A stretch of 64,000 nucleotides of DNA, taken from assembly GCF_029852145.1 (NCBI RefSeq), contig NC_079977.1, forward strand, positions 17,841,781 to 17,905,780, read 5' to 3'. Source of the stretch: Microplitis mediator. Its lineage: Eukaryota > Arthropoda > Insecta > Hymenoptera > Braconidae. The position numbers and the translations under genes are program-made. The notes below the pieces were generated by a model. The model was not told the origin of the DNA. It saw only the letters and a program-made list of their open reading frames with translations, and did no database searches. Positions 35,768 through 48,300 of this stretch are shown here, piece after piece. Position 1 is the stretch's first letter, and every line of letters begins with the position of its first letter.

Positions 35768-38277
35768 TCACTTGCGGCTATTAAGAAGAACCATTCGCCC
35801 AGGAAAAAAAACAATTCTCGGTTGCGATCTCAATGACTTTCTATTCCCGAACCGTCGCCTTATCAGAACTTGTTTGCGAAGTTTTGAATATTTATGAAAG
35901 AGCAGTTCGATTGCAAAAATGAACACACCCCACAGTAAAATCACCCCAGTGAACATGTAACTGAAAACCAAATTATCAAAGTCAATCTGCTCATACTTTT
36001 CATTTTCTTTAATTTTATTAATCTTCTTCAATTTTTTCGAATATTCTTTTTTCGGTTTGTCATTCCAATAATTAACTAAACCTGTTTCCACCGATAGTGC
36101 AGCAATTTTATCGACTCTATCTTTCAGCGGCCAATCCTTTCTTGTCCAGTACACCAGATATTTCCTAAATACAACGTCTTTGGAAACATATAGATTTTTT
36201 AAATTTAAAGCGTAATCTAATTGATACATAGTTCTGTCAATGCATGCAATAGTTGAATTTTCCTGAGCTTTGTACGCGCATCTACCAAGATCTTCATTAC
36301 TTGTTGGATGCATATATTTTCTGTCCTCATCAGTAACCCACAACTTTTCGTTGATCATATCATTCAGTAAAAGAGCGTCAAAATATACGTGATACTTATT
36401 CTCACGAAGATCTCTAAGCGACTCGACGTTACGTCGAATTGGTTTTGACAACATTGCGGATATTTGTCCCTGAAATTCGGGCATTATTATAAATATGAAT
36501 AGAAATCCGGAGAAGTAAATGATTCTCATGGATAAACGATCCATTGGAGACATAACTCCCATATTAGCCAACATTCTCACCATGTCCATAATACTCTCAC
36601 TAATCCTGAAGGTATTATTAATTAATATGACCGCTAATATCAAGAACAGAAAAACCATTGAAAGAATAATAAATTGTATATTGTAAGTTATTTCGCTAAT
36701 TGACGTCAAATAATTCGACTTTCTCGTCAAAATTGAAAATTCAATTATAGTATACTGTGTTATAATATCTGTGAACTGATAGTTAGTGTCTGCTAATTGC
36801 GTTAATTTATCATGAGTATCATACTTTTTTCTTACTAACTCGTCAATGTAACCATCAATCATCATTTCTGTGGAAAAACCTAGTTCCAAGAAGTAAACTG
36901 AATATGTTGCATTAATGTACGGAATTAATGAGTATAATGTTGTTGATTTATTATTCGTCAAATATTTCATATAATTTTTCTGCATTTCTACTTTCTTTTC
37001 TAAAGTCACATTTGGAAATCGCTTAACAGATATTATTTTTATTTTATAACGGTCTAAGTTTTTTGTTTTATCAGAAATTTTATTCTCATATATTTTTTTT
37101 CCTATAATTGAAAATATAAATACTAGGAGTGTGCAAATCGAATTAAACCAAAATATAACGATCTGATTATAAATTCAAATCGAATAATTCGATAAAATCA
37201 AATAGTCCGAAAATATTCGAATTATTCATCACTTTTCAAATTACTTGCTAAAATTTGAATATTTCGAAAAAATATTACCATTTCTAGTTGCTCAAAAAAA
37301 ATTTTTTTAATTATTCATACGTTTTTAACTAAATCGAAGAGTTTCAAATTATTCGAAAACTTACGAGTTATCCGAATTATTCGACTTGAAGTTCAATTCG
37401 ATTCGATACGAATAGCTAGTAAGTTCAAACTAATTCCATTGCCTTAATGAATGCGTATGTAAATATATAGTTTTAAATAAATTTAAAAAATATAAAACAC
37501 AATCGTTTTGAAAACAAATAAATACCTTTCGAATATTTTAGGCTGTAGAATGTCCATTTTTCTTCAGGTTTATGTACAAATACATCACTAGCATCAACTG
37601 GGGCCCATTGTGACGGAGCGAAATTCGTAAACGGATTTAAAGTGTAAACAATTGTCGAATCTCTGTCATTGTTATAACACAAGTAATATGCAGATAATAA
37701 ATCAAATTCCCATAGCATTCCTAGTACGGGTTGAGCATTCATACAAAGTGGATCTTTCGTAGTGTCAAGGACAAAAAACGGAGACTTGATACTCCAGATT
37801 TTTGATTTCCTTAACTCTCCAATAAGCGTTGTCAGTTTTAGAAACGATTTAAACAAAAGGACATACGTCGGATAAGCAGGAATGTACCCTTCGATTATCG
37901 TTGGCTTGAAATCTTCGTTAATTATAATTAACGATGAATTAATATTAATAATATCAGACGAAATTTTTACTTCGTGATCGTCATTAATCAAATCAGTACT
38001 CATTATAATTGGATTTGAATTATTTGTAAACCATTTCTCCACTATTTCTCTCTGTTGGTTATAATAAATAATTTAATAATTAATCGCCTATTAGAAATAA
38101 ATTAAAAAAAACTAAATTAATAATAAAAATTACCGCATCGCTAATGAGACGGTTTGATGGATTGTCTTCTGGTGAAGACGCGTTAATTTTGATATTACTG
38201 CACGAAACATTGACAATAAATAAACAGTAATAAAATAATATTATTTTATTGCACTCCATTATTCCGTCATAGAACAC
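35768..38277 (-). CDS. Divergent ionotropic receptor, gene E (exons 38277-38134, 38051-37526, 37101-35768)
   Basis: Diverged relative of the array genes in the opposite orientation. Three exons (144, 526 and 1334 nt; intron phases 0 and 1) give 667 residues from the first ATG; the start at residue 7 (MECNKIILFYYCLFIVNVSC) gives a cleaner signal peptide. Exon 2 matches array exons 2 and 3 fused: YPTYVLL against YPTVVLS, and TIVYTLNPFTNFAPSQW against TMIYTMNPFGDRAPEPW. M1 lies at about 366-385 and M4 at 601-625 (GVILLWGVFIFAIELLF). The M3 region is RLSMRIIYFSGFLFIFI, followed by RRNVESLRDLRENKYHVYF. Two cysteines 13 apart in the second lobe parallel the array proteins. No lesion seen. The array intron between exons 2 and 3 is absent here. 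Confidence 0.78.
37125..37430. repeat. ATTCGAAT word array in intron 2 of gene E
   Basis: The intron is mostly degenerate ATTCGAATAATTCGA words in both orientations, starting near GAGTGTGCAAATCGAATT. It resembles the word-filled arms of the other inverted-repeat elements here, but I could not fix both ends. Confidence 0.5.
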
Positions 38278-38783
38278 CTAAATATTTTTCACTTTAATCT
38301 CTATTGAAGAAAAAAACATTAAATACAATGAAATAATTAATCTGATACTTTCTTTTTCAAACAATAAATTTCCTTGACATGTTTTGATGGATAATTTTTT
38401 AAGTTCGTCAGTATACTGCGATAGCAGAATAACTACTGGCTTTACAAATGATCAGAAATATATAAAAACACAAAGTGTATCTATGACAACAGTTATTGTT
38501 GCAAAATATATTTTTTATGACAATTGATCGTGACAAAATATTTATACTTGCTGTTATCTAAAGGCATCTTTATGTCTTTTTACTATTTGTTCTGTCCACT
38601 TCAGCAATCGAGTGCTTGCAAAGTGTATACCGATCCATTTGTAACCAATAAAGTCACCCAACAACTGATTCCATCTTTCAAGGTTTACGTCAAGGATACA
38701 TTGAAAAAATATGTATATGTATTTGAAACCATAACAACGATATCGATTTTTCAATTTAAAATAGAAATATGTGTCCATATCCA
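38278..38783. other. 5' flank of gene E
   Basis: AT-rich, presumably with the promoter of gene E on the minus strand. No clear TATA box at a convincing distance. Open frames across 38524-38967 overlap on both strands and run into the next MITE, so I do not call them. Confidence 0.35.
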
Positions 38784-40014
38784 CACGGGAAAAAATGCTG
38801 GAGTAGAATTTACCACACCAAACTAGTAAAAATTTTACTACACTTTGTGGTCGCCGCAATGACAACTGTAGTAACATAAGCCACAGTGTGCGTGATATTT
38901 TACTACTATAGGAGTTCTGCTTACTACTGTAATGTGGTAAAACTTTGTAGTTTCCACAACTACTCAATGTAGTATAAAATACTTATTTTGTGGTTTTGGG
39001 AACCACACAATTTTATATGAATTGGTATCTGTTACTATTTTTGGAGTATACAATACCAGATTACTTGTACAATCTACTCCAATATGTGGTAAAATGATTG
39101 AAAGAAGAAAATAACAGCGCCACCTATAACTTTTTTACTCCATTCTGTGGGTATTCTCAACTTGTGTCATTGTATTTATTATTATAAATAATATTATAAA
39201 ACATTATAAATAATAATATATATAATTAAAAATATTTATATACATAATTAAAAATCGAGGCGTGCAATTATAATTTATATAATTTAAAAAAAATATATAT
39301 ATAACAAATATAATACAAAAAAATTTGTTTTGTATTACCTGTCATTCTTCCTTTTGCTTACCTCACCTACAACTTCTATTAAATTTTATTTCTATGCTCT
39401 TATCAGTGCATCGTGATTTTAATGCAATTTTTCTAATCATTGCCTATTGAGTATTTGTTATTTATTAGAATTATAACTTTTAAATCGATGTTTTTTATAT
39501 TTTCTATTAATAAAAATTAATACTTAATTATTCTAAGTTTATGCTTATACGAGAATTTATTAATTACAAATATATTTTTAAAATTATCATTATCGGGTAT
39601 TGATAAAAAGTAGGCTTTTGAAATTTAAGTCCTTATTATTTTAAGTTATTCATTAATGAATTCGTTTTTATATCATTTTAATTTGATATACTGTAAGTCT
39701 GAAGAATCTAAAATTAATTTTTATATTTTTATAACGTTTTCAATATCATAAAAACTAATGATCGTTATCTAACAGATATTTAATTAATACATTACGAATA
39801 AAATATATTCTACTATGTTGTGGAGTAAAATGAACCACAGTGGTTGTTTAATGCTAGTTCTTATTACTACTTACTGTAGTAAATGGTACTACAGGTTGTG
39901 TACCACAGTGTACTAGTAACTGTTACTAAACGTGTAGTTATCCTAAATATTACTAGTCAGTGTAGTAAATGGAACTCCATTTGTAGTAAATTTAACTACA
40001 CATTTTTTTCCGTG
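38784..40014. mobile_element. MITE with CACGGGAAAAAATG ends and TGTGGTAGTA word arms
   Basis: Left end CACGGGAAAAAATG, right end reversed CACGGAAAAAAATG; TA at 40015-40016 on the right, CA (a changed TA) on the left. The arms repeat ACTACA/TGTAGT/TGTGGTAAA words in both orientations; the centre (39170-39810) is plain AT-rich. Confidence 0.7.
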
Positions 40015-40150
40015 TAGGTGATCATATGGGAAAATTCGCACCGATTCCTTCCTTGACAGTCAAATATCTCTTTCGACTTGTGGATATAATCAATTGATCA
40101 GGAATCGGTATATCCTGGAAGTGAGTCCAAAAGTGAGATATCTTGTTTAT

Positions 40151-40704
40151 TTAACAAACATAACCTACTAGCGTCTGACTCAATGATAACTTCCACCAGT
40201 CCATTGTTCTCAAATAAACCAATGCCGTATTTATAATATCGGATCTGAAAAAATTCGGTGGTATTGATCGCGAACTTTTATCTCTTCGAATTTTAAGAAG
40301 AACTCGGCCTTCGTAATCAGCTAAGTGAATAAAACGGTCTAACATTTCGTAGCAAGAATTCCATTTCGTTCTTACTTCTTGTATTAATTTTAATATTCTA
40401 CAAAAAATTTATTATATAACGTCATAAATTAAGTCTATAATTATTAAGAAATAAATGATAATAAAAATTAACCTTTTAAATAATAGACAGTAAGTCCAAG
40501 ATAACTGCACATTGCATGTTGGTGTGTCCCAATTTTGGTCATTAAACAAACTGAATTGGCTTCTTGCAGTCCTATTTTAACTTTTGCTGTAAATTCTTTA
40601 TATTTGGTATCCATACGTCTTGTTAGCGTTGGCTCACATGGTGGAGTTTGTAGAGGTTGTAGTTTTTTAATAAATGTCTTAAAACCTTTTTTTCGGGTGT
40701 GCAA
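40151..40704 (-). pseudogene. hAT-family transposase remnant
   Basis: Two minus-strand segments in hAT order. 40704-40468 has FKTFIKKLQPLQTPPCEPTL and SVCLMTKIGTHQ...SYLGLTVYY, like the hAT pattern before and around the LTTDxWT block. 40377-40151 has VRTKWNSCYEMLDRFIHLAD, like the TRWNSTYxMLERLLEL signature. The roughly 150 residues that normally separate these blocks are missing, and the segments do not join in one frame at the obvious splice signals. A dead fragment. Confidence 0.6.
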
Positions 40705-41214
40705 AAAGGTAAATTGTCAACGGCAATCATATACATCAAAGCATTGGTGACAACATTATTTCTGTGTCCACTTTCTATATATATGTATTTATATGTATGT
40801 ATTATTCAATTTATTCATGAAAATAGATGTGAAAATTAACTTATTACCTGAAATTGAAGTGCATGTGCTTTGATCTGAGTCAAAACTCATTTAAATCCTT
40901 ATTTTGGTCGCTGACATTGATTTCTGCCTGAATAAATTTATTTTATTAAAGATAATCGTGAATTAAAATTTAAAAATTGCTTGTTCATTACTTATTTTAG
41001 ATTATTTTTCCAAACTTGACTATATAACTTAACTTGTGTGTGCTTGAAAAGATCATAGAAAACAATTTCAGTCAAGAGCGTTTACGAGCTCGACGAGCTC
41101 AGAAAAGTATTCACAATATTTTCGGGGTCCTTGAGCTCGAAAACAGCAAGAAATTTTAGGACTGGCCCGTAGGACCAAGCGATGCCTGGATTTCTTCTTT
41201 ATTTTTACGGTTAA

Positions 41215-41251
<37 letters not shown>

Positions 41252-42367
41252 CATATTGAAATACATAATAAAACGAAATATTTTGCATTTAAAAATAATT
41301 TTAAATTTTTAAAAGTAAATTTTTTTTTTTAGAAATTCCATGTTTAGCTTTTTCAACGTGTTTCCAATTGTTCCTCAATTGGGTAATACGAACAGCAAGT
41401 TATTAATTTTGGGGTCGGGTCAGGTCATCCCAACAAGTTCCCAATTCTATCCGAATCGGGTAAACCCAATTGCGATTTCTTTATTTTCTTGTTAGGCTTA
41501 CCCGATATGTTCTCAATCACATCCCGATAGGGATAACCCTATCGGACTTGCCCTATAAATACCCAATGGGGTCCCAATGTATGCTTGGGAATAATTTATA
41601 GTCGGGAGCCTCATGACCTAGATATTAAATTTTAATACAATATTACTACCGTTAAATATTTAATTAGTGTATTACGTGAGCGCTTCAATTAGAGCGATGG
41701 ATTTATTGATTGATGAATTAAGGGTTCGTTTAGATAGAGATTACAATATTCCGGGAAACATTCACAGAAAATTAATTGTAATTTTCGACCCTTTGATGGA
41801 ATGTTGGGAATCAAATTCGTGTATTTGAAAATAGTTCCTGCATCTTTTAAGAAATAATGTAAACTTTATCGAGTAGCCTTGAAACTGCCGGTATCGCATT
41901 CTGGTCAAAACTCAGGATCGAGAACTACTGATTTTAGACGTCATAATACTGTTTTGTTATTAACGACAATATTCCTTGGAGTTCAAAAACTTTCAAAATG
42001 ACTGCAATTTTGCAGGGCAACTTATTTTTTTGAAGGAAGAATATTTACCCGTAAAGCGATTTTGCGCAACGCAACAATAGTCAGGAGTGGTTATTAATTG
42101 TAGAAGTAGGATGAGAGTATGTGCATTAGAATGATTGGTCACACATGCAATCGAATGACAAGTGGACACGTATCCTTTGCAACCACGTAAGTGGTAACAT
42201 CATTTGTTTATTGATACCATTGCGTTAGTGACGAGAGCAAAGTCAATGAGCATAGGTTCGTACTTGGCGAGCGTCCGTCTATTGATTTTATTTTACAAAT
42301 CAATAAAAATGAACAACAAGTAACTAATGATTTACATAGAAATTTGAGTCATTTAAAAAATAGTATG
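40705..42367. other. Intergenic: repeat fragments, poly-T tract and upstream flank of gene D
   Basis: 40860-41200 holds a reversed TTCCCGCT-family fragment (GAGCTCGACGAGCTC). 41219-41250 is poly-T. 41340-41606 is a word-filled element with CCCAATTGGG/CCCGATCGGG-like words, whose right end is AATTTATAGTCGGG; its left end is unclear. From about 42080 the sequence resembles the 5' flanks of genes A-C. Confidence 0.5.
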
Positions 42368-42375
42368 ATGACGTT

Positions 42376-42775
42376 CCCTCGCAGATTTGAATCACGGTGG
42401 GAACACCGTGAAAGTGTAAACATCGTGGATCCACTGTGGTTACACGGTGGGTTTGTTCCATTTCACCACCGGGTATACACAGTGTATCCACTGTGATTAC
42501 GCGGTGTATCCACCGTGATTACGCGGTGGCTTGACCACTGTGTATACACGGTGTTCCCGCTGTGATTACGCGGTGTATCCACCGTGATTCCACGGTGGCT
42601 TTGTGCTATTTCACCACCGTGTTTCCACGGTGTATCCACCGCGTAATCACAGTGGAAACACCGTGTATACACGGTGGTCAAGCCACCGTGTAATCACGGT
42701 GGATACACCGCGTAATCACAGTGGTAAAATGGAACAAACCCACCGTGTTTCCACCGTGATTCAAATCTGCGAGGG
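42376..42775. mobile_element. CCCTCGCAG-type MITE (400 bp) in exon 1 of gene D
   Basis: Ends CCCTCGCAGATTTGAATCAC and exact inverse. The interior is CACCGTG/CACGGTG words throughout. The host reads ATGACG, TT on the left and TTT on the right, so at most 2 bp look duplicated. With those 2 bp the reading frame is formally kept, but an in-frame TGA falls at 42494-42496. Confidence 0.8.
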
Positions 42776-42991
42776 TTTGTAAACAGAGCTATTTGGTGTT
42801 TTTTGTTCGTAAGTGTCATTGAGTGCAGTGAAATCAATATCTTGAATTCTTCAACAGTAAACGCTCTTCCGATTGAACACAATCACACGGTAACATATTG
42901 TTATTATAATGTAATAAATAATATTAAAATTATTAATTGATTGAATCATTTCTTTTAAACAGCGGCGATCACTGAAATTGTGTTTTTCCAA

Positions 42992-44387
42992 CCCAGTAAA
43001 CACATTGACGTAAATTTGACGTCAGAGTAACGTTACGCTATGTAATCATGTACGTATGATATAAGTCACGAATGAGTCAGGTGTGACTCATTATTTCCCA
43101 CTTTTTTACGTAAGATTATGATGTAAAACTAATGACGTATGCATGATGTAAATGTGATGTCTGTGTGACCTTCTATGACGTCAATATGACATATGGGTGA
43201 TGTCAAAATTATCAATTCGGAAAAAATATTTTGAAAAAGAAAATAATAAAATGAAATACCGAATTTTTGATTTGATTATTACCGCGCGAACGCATTGTGA
43301 ATTCTGAAACAAGATTAGATAACGTTAAATGATGAAAAAATCCTGGGCGGCTGCTGGGTTCGAACACGGCTCCTCTTGGCTGGTAGTCCTGAACGTTGCT
43401 CACTGGTCCACATCACGAGAGTTCAAATCTCGTGCTTAATTGATGTATTTAGAGTGAAATGCCGGAAAAGACAGAGTTAATAAGTTTTCGTGATGGATTT
43501 TTACAAAATTTAAAAAACTCCATGAACTTATATGAAATTCTATAGAAGCAATATTTGTCGACCTTGATGATAATTGTATAAAATTTCATTAAGTTTCATC
43601 AAATTTTTTAATTTTTTGTTGTGATGTGAAATTTAAAAAATCTTATATAAAATTTTGCGAAACATTAAATAATTTCACAAAATCGTATGAAATTCAATCG
43701 ATTAAAAAATTGTGATACTAAACTTTAAAATCATAATAGTAAAAGAGTTCAAACTGTCGTTACATTTTCTTTGTCATCCTGAATGATATTTTCGATATAT
43801 CATTTAAAAAAATAAAGTAAATTTTTTTATGCTCACGCTAATGTTTTAATCTAAAACGTCTGAATGATCTATTATCGAGTTTATCGATTACTTTGACCTC
43901 AAAAATGTTCGACGTTTAGTTGTTATTTTCACACATTTACACATATTTGAAAATTCATTCTATGATTGTTTTATTTCAATAAATAGATGATAAAAAACTA
44001 TGACTCGGACATTACATCAGCATTGCGTAAAATACTGACTTGTCATTGATGTAAAGATATGATTTAAGAGTGACATCCACATTACGTATAACCGTGACTT
44101 TGCTACTGACATAAATGTATGATTTTTAAATTACGTCATTATGATATACGGATAATGACTTTATTACTACATAACAATGTGATGTAGATTCTATGTCAAA
44201 CGTACGTAATACATTAGTCATAACTGTGACATCGTACAAGAGTCATGCTTACATCAATATGATGTCACAAGCTTTACATCATATTAAAGTCATGTAGAAC
44301 GTCAGATTGACATCAAATTTACATCAAATGTCGTGACATTGCTATGACCTACGTATGACGTCAAAATAAGGTCATGTGTTCACTGGG
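42992..44387. mobile_element. CCCAGT-type MITE (1.4 kb) in exon 2 of gene D, with TGACGTAA word arms
   Basis: Ends CCCAGTAAACACATTGACGT and, reversed, CCCAGTGAACACATGACC. The arms are dense in TGACGTMA/TGATGTAA words. Flanks read CCAA on the left and TTAA on the right, against CCAATCG (A) or CTAATCG (C) in intact genes; a decayed TTAA duplication is possible. A minus-strand tRNA-like module lies at 43340-43412. Confidence 0.75.
43340..43412 (-). repeat. tRNA-derived (SINE-like) module
   Basis: On the minus strand, GGACCAGTGAGCAACG (A-box-like) is followed by GTGTTCGAACCCAGCAGC (B-box-like) and then GGATTTTTTCATC, the same tail motif as the other copies of this module. Confidence 0.5.
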
Positions 44388-44682
44388 TTAATCGACTGAA
44401 TCCTGTGGCTATAACTAAAGACTTGGTTGATATTGTTTATGGAATGCAAGACAATAAAGAAGGTAACATTTCTGTTATTACAATAGATGCCAAATTAAAC
44501 TGGAAGAAATACGAATATGATTCAAATTTGATTGTGTTTCCATCTTACCCGACTGTTATTTTGTCAGCCGATTCACTTAAAGGCGAGTGCTTCGAAGGTT
44601 TCTCGTTGAAGGTATCTATGAACGTGATAATTATAAAAGTAACACATTTTAGGCTAATGATCATACTGAGTTGAACTATATA

Positions 44683-45385
44683 CCCGGGGAAAATGTTTTA
44701 GATCTGACCAGATATAATTATATTCGATCAGACCTTATATTTAGATACGATCAGACTTCATTATGTCTAGCCAACCACCGTTTATGTCCGGCCAGATCTA
44801 ATCAGATATAATCAGATCTGGGCTCGATACAATATCAGGCATGATTTAAATATAGTCAGATTGGCGTACATATTGTAAGATCTGATCAGATATAACTATA
44901 TCGGAATTAAATACAACATTTAATGAAATCAGAACTTATTATATCTGCTCAGATACAATCGTATGTACATTGGATTTTTATTGAAAATAGTTCATATCTA
45001 GTTATTTACAATCACGCGATCGCATACGTGGTACAGCGCAGTGGAAAGCATCAAAGACTTTGAATCAGAAAGATGCAGGTTCGAGCCCAGCAGTCACCGG
45101 GATTTTTTCATAATTCAAAATCATGTATAATTCGTCTGAGTCACGTTCCTAATACATTAGATTACATTACGGATCGAATTAAAACTGTCTTTATTTTCAA
45201 TTCAATAATTCTGTTAATAGGGAGACCAGAAAAAAAAGTATAGATCTGACCACATATAATTATATCTGATCCGTTCTGGCCAGATCTCATCAGATAGAGA
45301 CAAGTTAAAGATCCGGCCGTATATGCTTTGTCAAATCTAATTAGATATAATTATATATGGTCAGATCTAAACCGTTTTTCCAGGG
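44683..45385. mobile_element. CCCGGGG-type TIR element in intron 2 of gene D, least interrupted copy
   Basis: TA at 44681-44682 and 45386-45387. Ends CCCGGGGAAAATGTTTTAGA and, reversed, CCCTGGAAAAACGGTTTAGA; 703 bp. TCTGATCAGA words fill both arms and the tRNA-like module (45017-45101) is close to the centre. It serves as the reference for the interrupted copies in A, B and C. Confidence 0.75.
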
Positions 45386-47675
45386 TATTCGTGGAGTAAA
45401 AAGCTTTTTGTGGCGTAAAAAAAAATAAAAACATTTCAGTATAGCTGGCTTAATTTTACTTAATATTAAGTAGTTGCTTCAACCACTTATATAATTGAAT
45501 TAATTTGACTCGCATGACTGTCACGATATACGATTATTTCTATGACAATTTTGAAAAAATCTGCTGCAAGTCATGTTGACATGTGTCCTTGAAAGACTCC
45601 TGCATTAGTTTCTAACAAAAACTGCGTCGTGTATCAAACATTTAGAATATACTTGTATATAATAACATGTGAAAGTCGTACATAATACGTCATTAGACTA
45701 CTACAAGATTGTCTTTAAAAATTTCTTGCGTAAGTTCTAGTCGACGTAGTAGATCGAACTTTGTAATCATTTGTAGGAACTGAAAGGAAACATGGTTAGT
45801 AGAGCATGCGTGTATTAGTGTTTCCAGCTATGAAAAGCTATGGAAATGTAATTTTTTTGTCCCACTGAGAAACACGTTTATTATAGTTATAATAATTAAA
45901 GTAATGTTATTATATTGCTTCTGTAACTATTGTATAGTTGAAGTTTTATTTAATGATCATATTCTCGTTGTAAAAAACAATGTTTTTCTTAGTGTTTCTC
46001 ACATGGAATCGCTCACATCAAATATCAATTCGAGGCATCAAATTATTGGAGCAGCACGACAACATTTTTGGTTACTGGGAACCAGTGCAGCGATGCATGG
46101 AAAGCGTTGGAATGGCTTTGGACACAACAAATTTCTTCATCATATTTCTTATGCCCCAACGAATTTGACAACAATACGATAATCTACACCATGAATCCTT
46201 TCGGAGATCGAGCCCCTGAACCCTGGGAGAAAATCGAAACTCTAGACAAACCATGTGATGTATGCACATTCTACAAAATGTCGTTTATTAACGGTAAGAA
46301 TCGATCATTTCGGTTTATATATGTCCCGGGAACGTCGAGTTAGAAATTTATCAATACAAGTGAAACTAGCGACGAGTTTCTATTTTTAGAATCTATTAAT
46401 TTAAAGATATTTTTAAATACTCGTTTTTCGTTCCAGATACTGAAATTTGTTCAAGAGTAACTTTTGATAAAGCAGAGTTCTTAAACGGATACAAACTTTC
46501 CGAATCGTTTACTGAAAATAAGCGTTTCCGAAAAACGGAAATTTTCTATAAAAATTTATGGTCAGCTATGAACATTACTCCTGTTGATTTCCTTAGCGAG
46601 GCGTTACTCGGACATTTACAAATATCCACTAGCAATTCAGAGGTATTTGACACTTCCATAAAGGGATCAGATAACGTTATCCCATACTTCGAGCAAGGGG
46701 GATACATCATAGTGACACAAAAACAAACTTTTATACCAACTCTCGATCGATCAAGTTATTGACAGTTTTTTTACTTTTGAAAAAATAGCTATGTTATCTG
46801 TTATTTTAACATTTATTTTTTTGATGATGTTTCTCAACAACCGGTACGATTTCAGTGCGACCGTTTTAGATCTCTTAACGTTTCTTCTCGACATGGGAAC
46901 GTCAACTCCAATTCTCCGACTCTCAATGCGTATCACTTTCATGAGCTCAACGTTATTTGCACTGATTTTCAATCCGGTGTTACAGGGGCAAGTGATTTCT
47001 CTGTTAAGTAGACCGGGACATAGAAATGTCCAAAGTTTGAGGGACTTACATGATCATAATTATCACGTCTACTTTACGTTTCACGAAATCACAAACGAAT
47101 TACGTGACAGTCAACTATGGGATGATGATTCTTCTGCCAACTATTGGCATTGGTTACTTCAAGACTATGATCAAGATGCTTGTCTGACAAATGTTAGAAA
47201 CAATGCCTCTGCTGCATGTATACTTGACTATACCAGACTCGAACACATTGACGAAAATTTACACTATTCGATGGAACTTTCCAAAAAATATCACGTTTTT
47301 CAGACTGATAGACATTTTCCATTAAATGAAAAAATCAATAAGATTGCACTTAAATTGTTCGAAACCGGTCATTTAAGTTACGCTGAAAGACGTGAATTTC
47401 ATAAAATTTTGTTGGAACGAAAACGCAAAATTGAAAGAATCAAGGCATTAATAAACTACAATCAACTAGATCTCGAGGATTTCGAATTAGCTTACATTTC
47501 AATGACACTTGCCTCGGCTTGGGCGATCATCATTTTTGGTATCGAAGTTTTAATTAAAAAAATATTAAATTTCTTAGAGAAACGTGCGAAAAAGTCGGAG
47601 ATGAATAAATTGATGATAAGAGAGACTATTGCGTCTACCGTTAGACGAATCGCTATTGTCACTCAACAATTGTAA

Positions 47676-48255
47676 TTCCCACTAAAATATCGCGTGAATA
47701 TTTTTGCAGCGACATGTTTACTTTTTGATTTGCGTTTCGTGTTGATAGCTTCAAAATGTATTCGCACACCCATATTAATGGTCCTCTGCGTTTTGGCCCC
47801 AAAACAAAAAATCCCCGACAAAATATCCTCGTGATAAAAACGTTCTTGCAACAAACAATCATCGCAGCATAATATTAATGAAAATAACTATTCTTTATAT
47901 ATTCATGTAGTTGAATTATGATTGTTTGTTATATTGTAACATAAGGAAAATTCGACATCGACCCGTGGTTTGAAAATTATTTGAATTAAGAAAAATTATA
48001 TTTTACCCAATTATTGGATGCAAAGGAAGATAAAAAAGTTTTTAATAGTTTTTATCATAATACAAAAGTCTTTAACATTTTTCGACGAGCACTCGATTCT
48101 TAAAAAAGTTTAACGAAAAAAATTCAAAATAATGCTCTATTATAATTATATATGTAATTTTGGGATGGTTATAATAGATTTAAAAAAAAAAATTTTTTTT
48201 ATAAAATTTTAGAAGTACCTCGTTTTGCCTACCCCCGCCACCCCTTTCTCTTACA

Positions 48256-48300
<45 letters not shown>

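Larger units (their letters stand above)
42368..47675 (+). pseudogene. Ionotropic receptor pseudogene, array copy D
   Basis: Fourth array member. Exon 1 (42368-42889) starts ATGACGTT, is cut by a 400-bp element (42376-42775), then continues into a recognisable signal peptide (IWCFLFVSVIE). Exon 2 (42963-44611) is cut by a 1396-bp element (42992-44387). Exons 3 (45993-46293) and 4 (46437-47675) keep the 301-nt length, phases and acceptor sites. Exon 4 has a GATC duplication (46745-46752) that shifts the frame and stops translation at once; the shifted frame then stays open to the normal stop. Membrane segments M1, M3 and M4 and the second lobe are otherwise preserved. The 5' part is much more diverged from A-C than exons 2-4, which fits an older copy partly overwritten by gene conversion. 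Confidence 0.85.

Noticed and set aside
35554..35784. Plus-strand 76-codon frame with a hydrophobic start (MRVVFWVSLILIKIFEG)
   Set aside because: It overlaps the stop-codon end of gene E by 17 nt, has no recognisable continuation or splice partner, and could be chance; kept out for lack of support.
38524..38967. Overlapping plus- and minus-strand ORFs (100 and 137 codons)
   Set aside because: They overlap one another and run across the left end of the MITE at 38784; no family resemblance, signal or splice pattern supports them.
43411..43433. Complete tRNA gene suggested by a T-arm-like hairpin ACGAGAGTTCAAATCTCGT
   Set aside because: No matching acceptor, D or anticodon arms on the plus strand; the hairpin adjoins the minus-strand SINE-like module.
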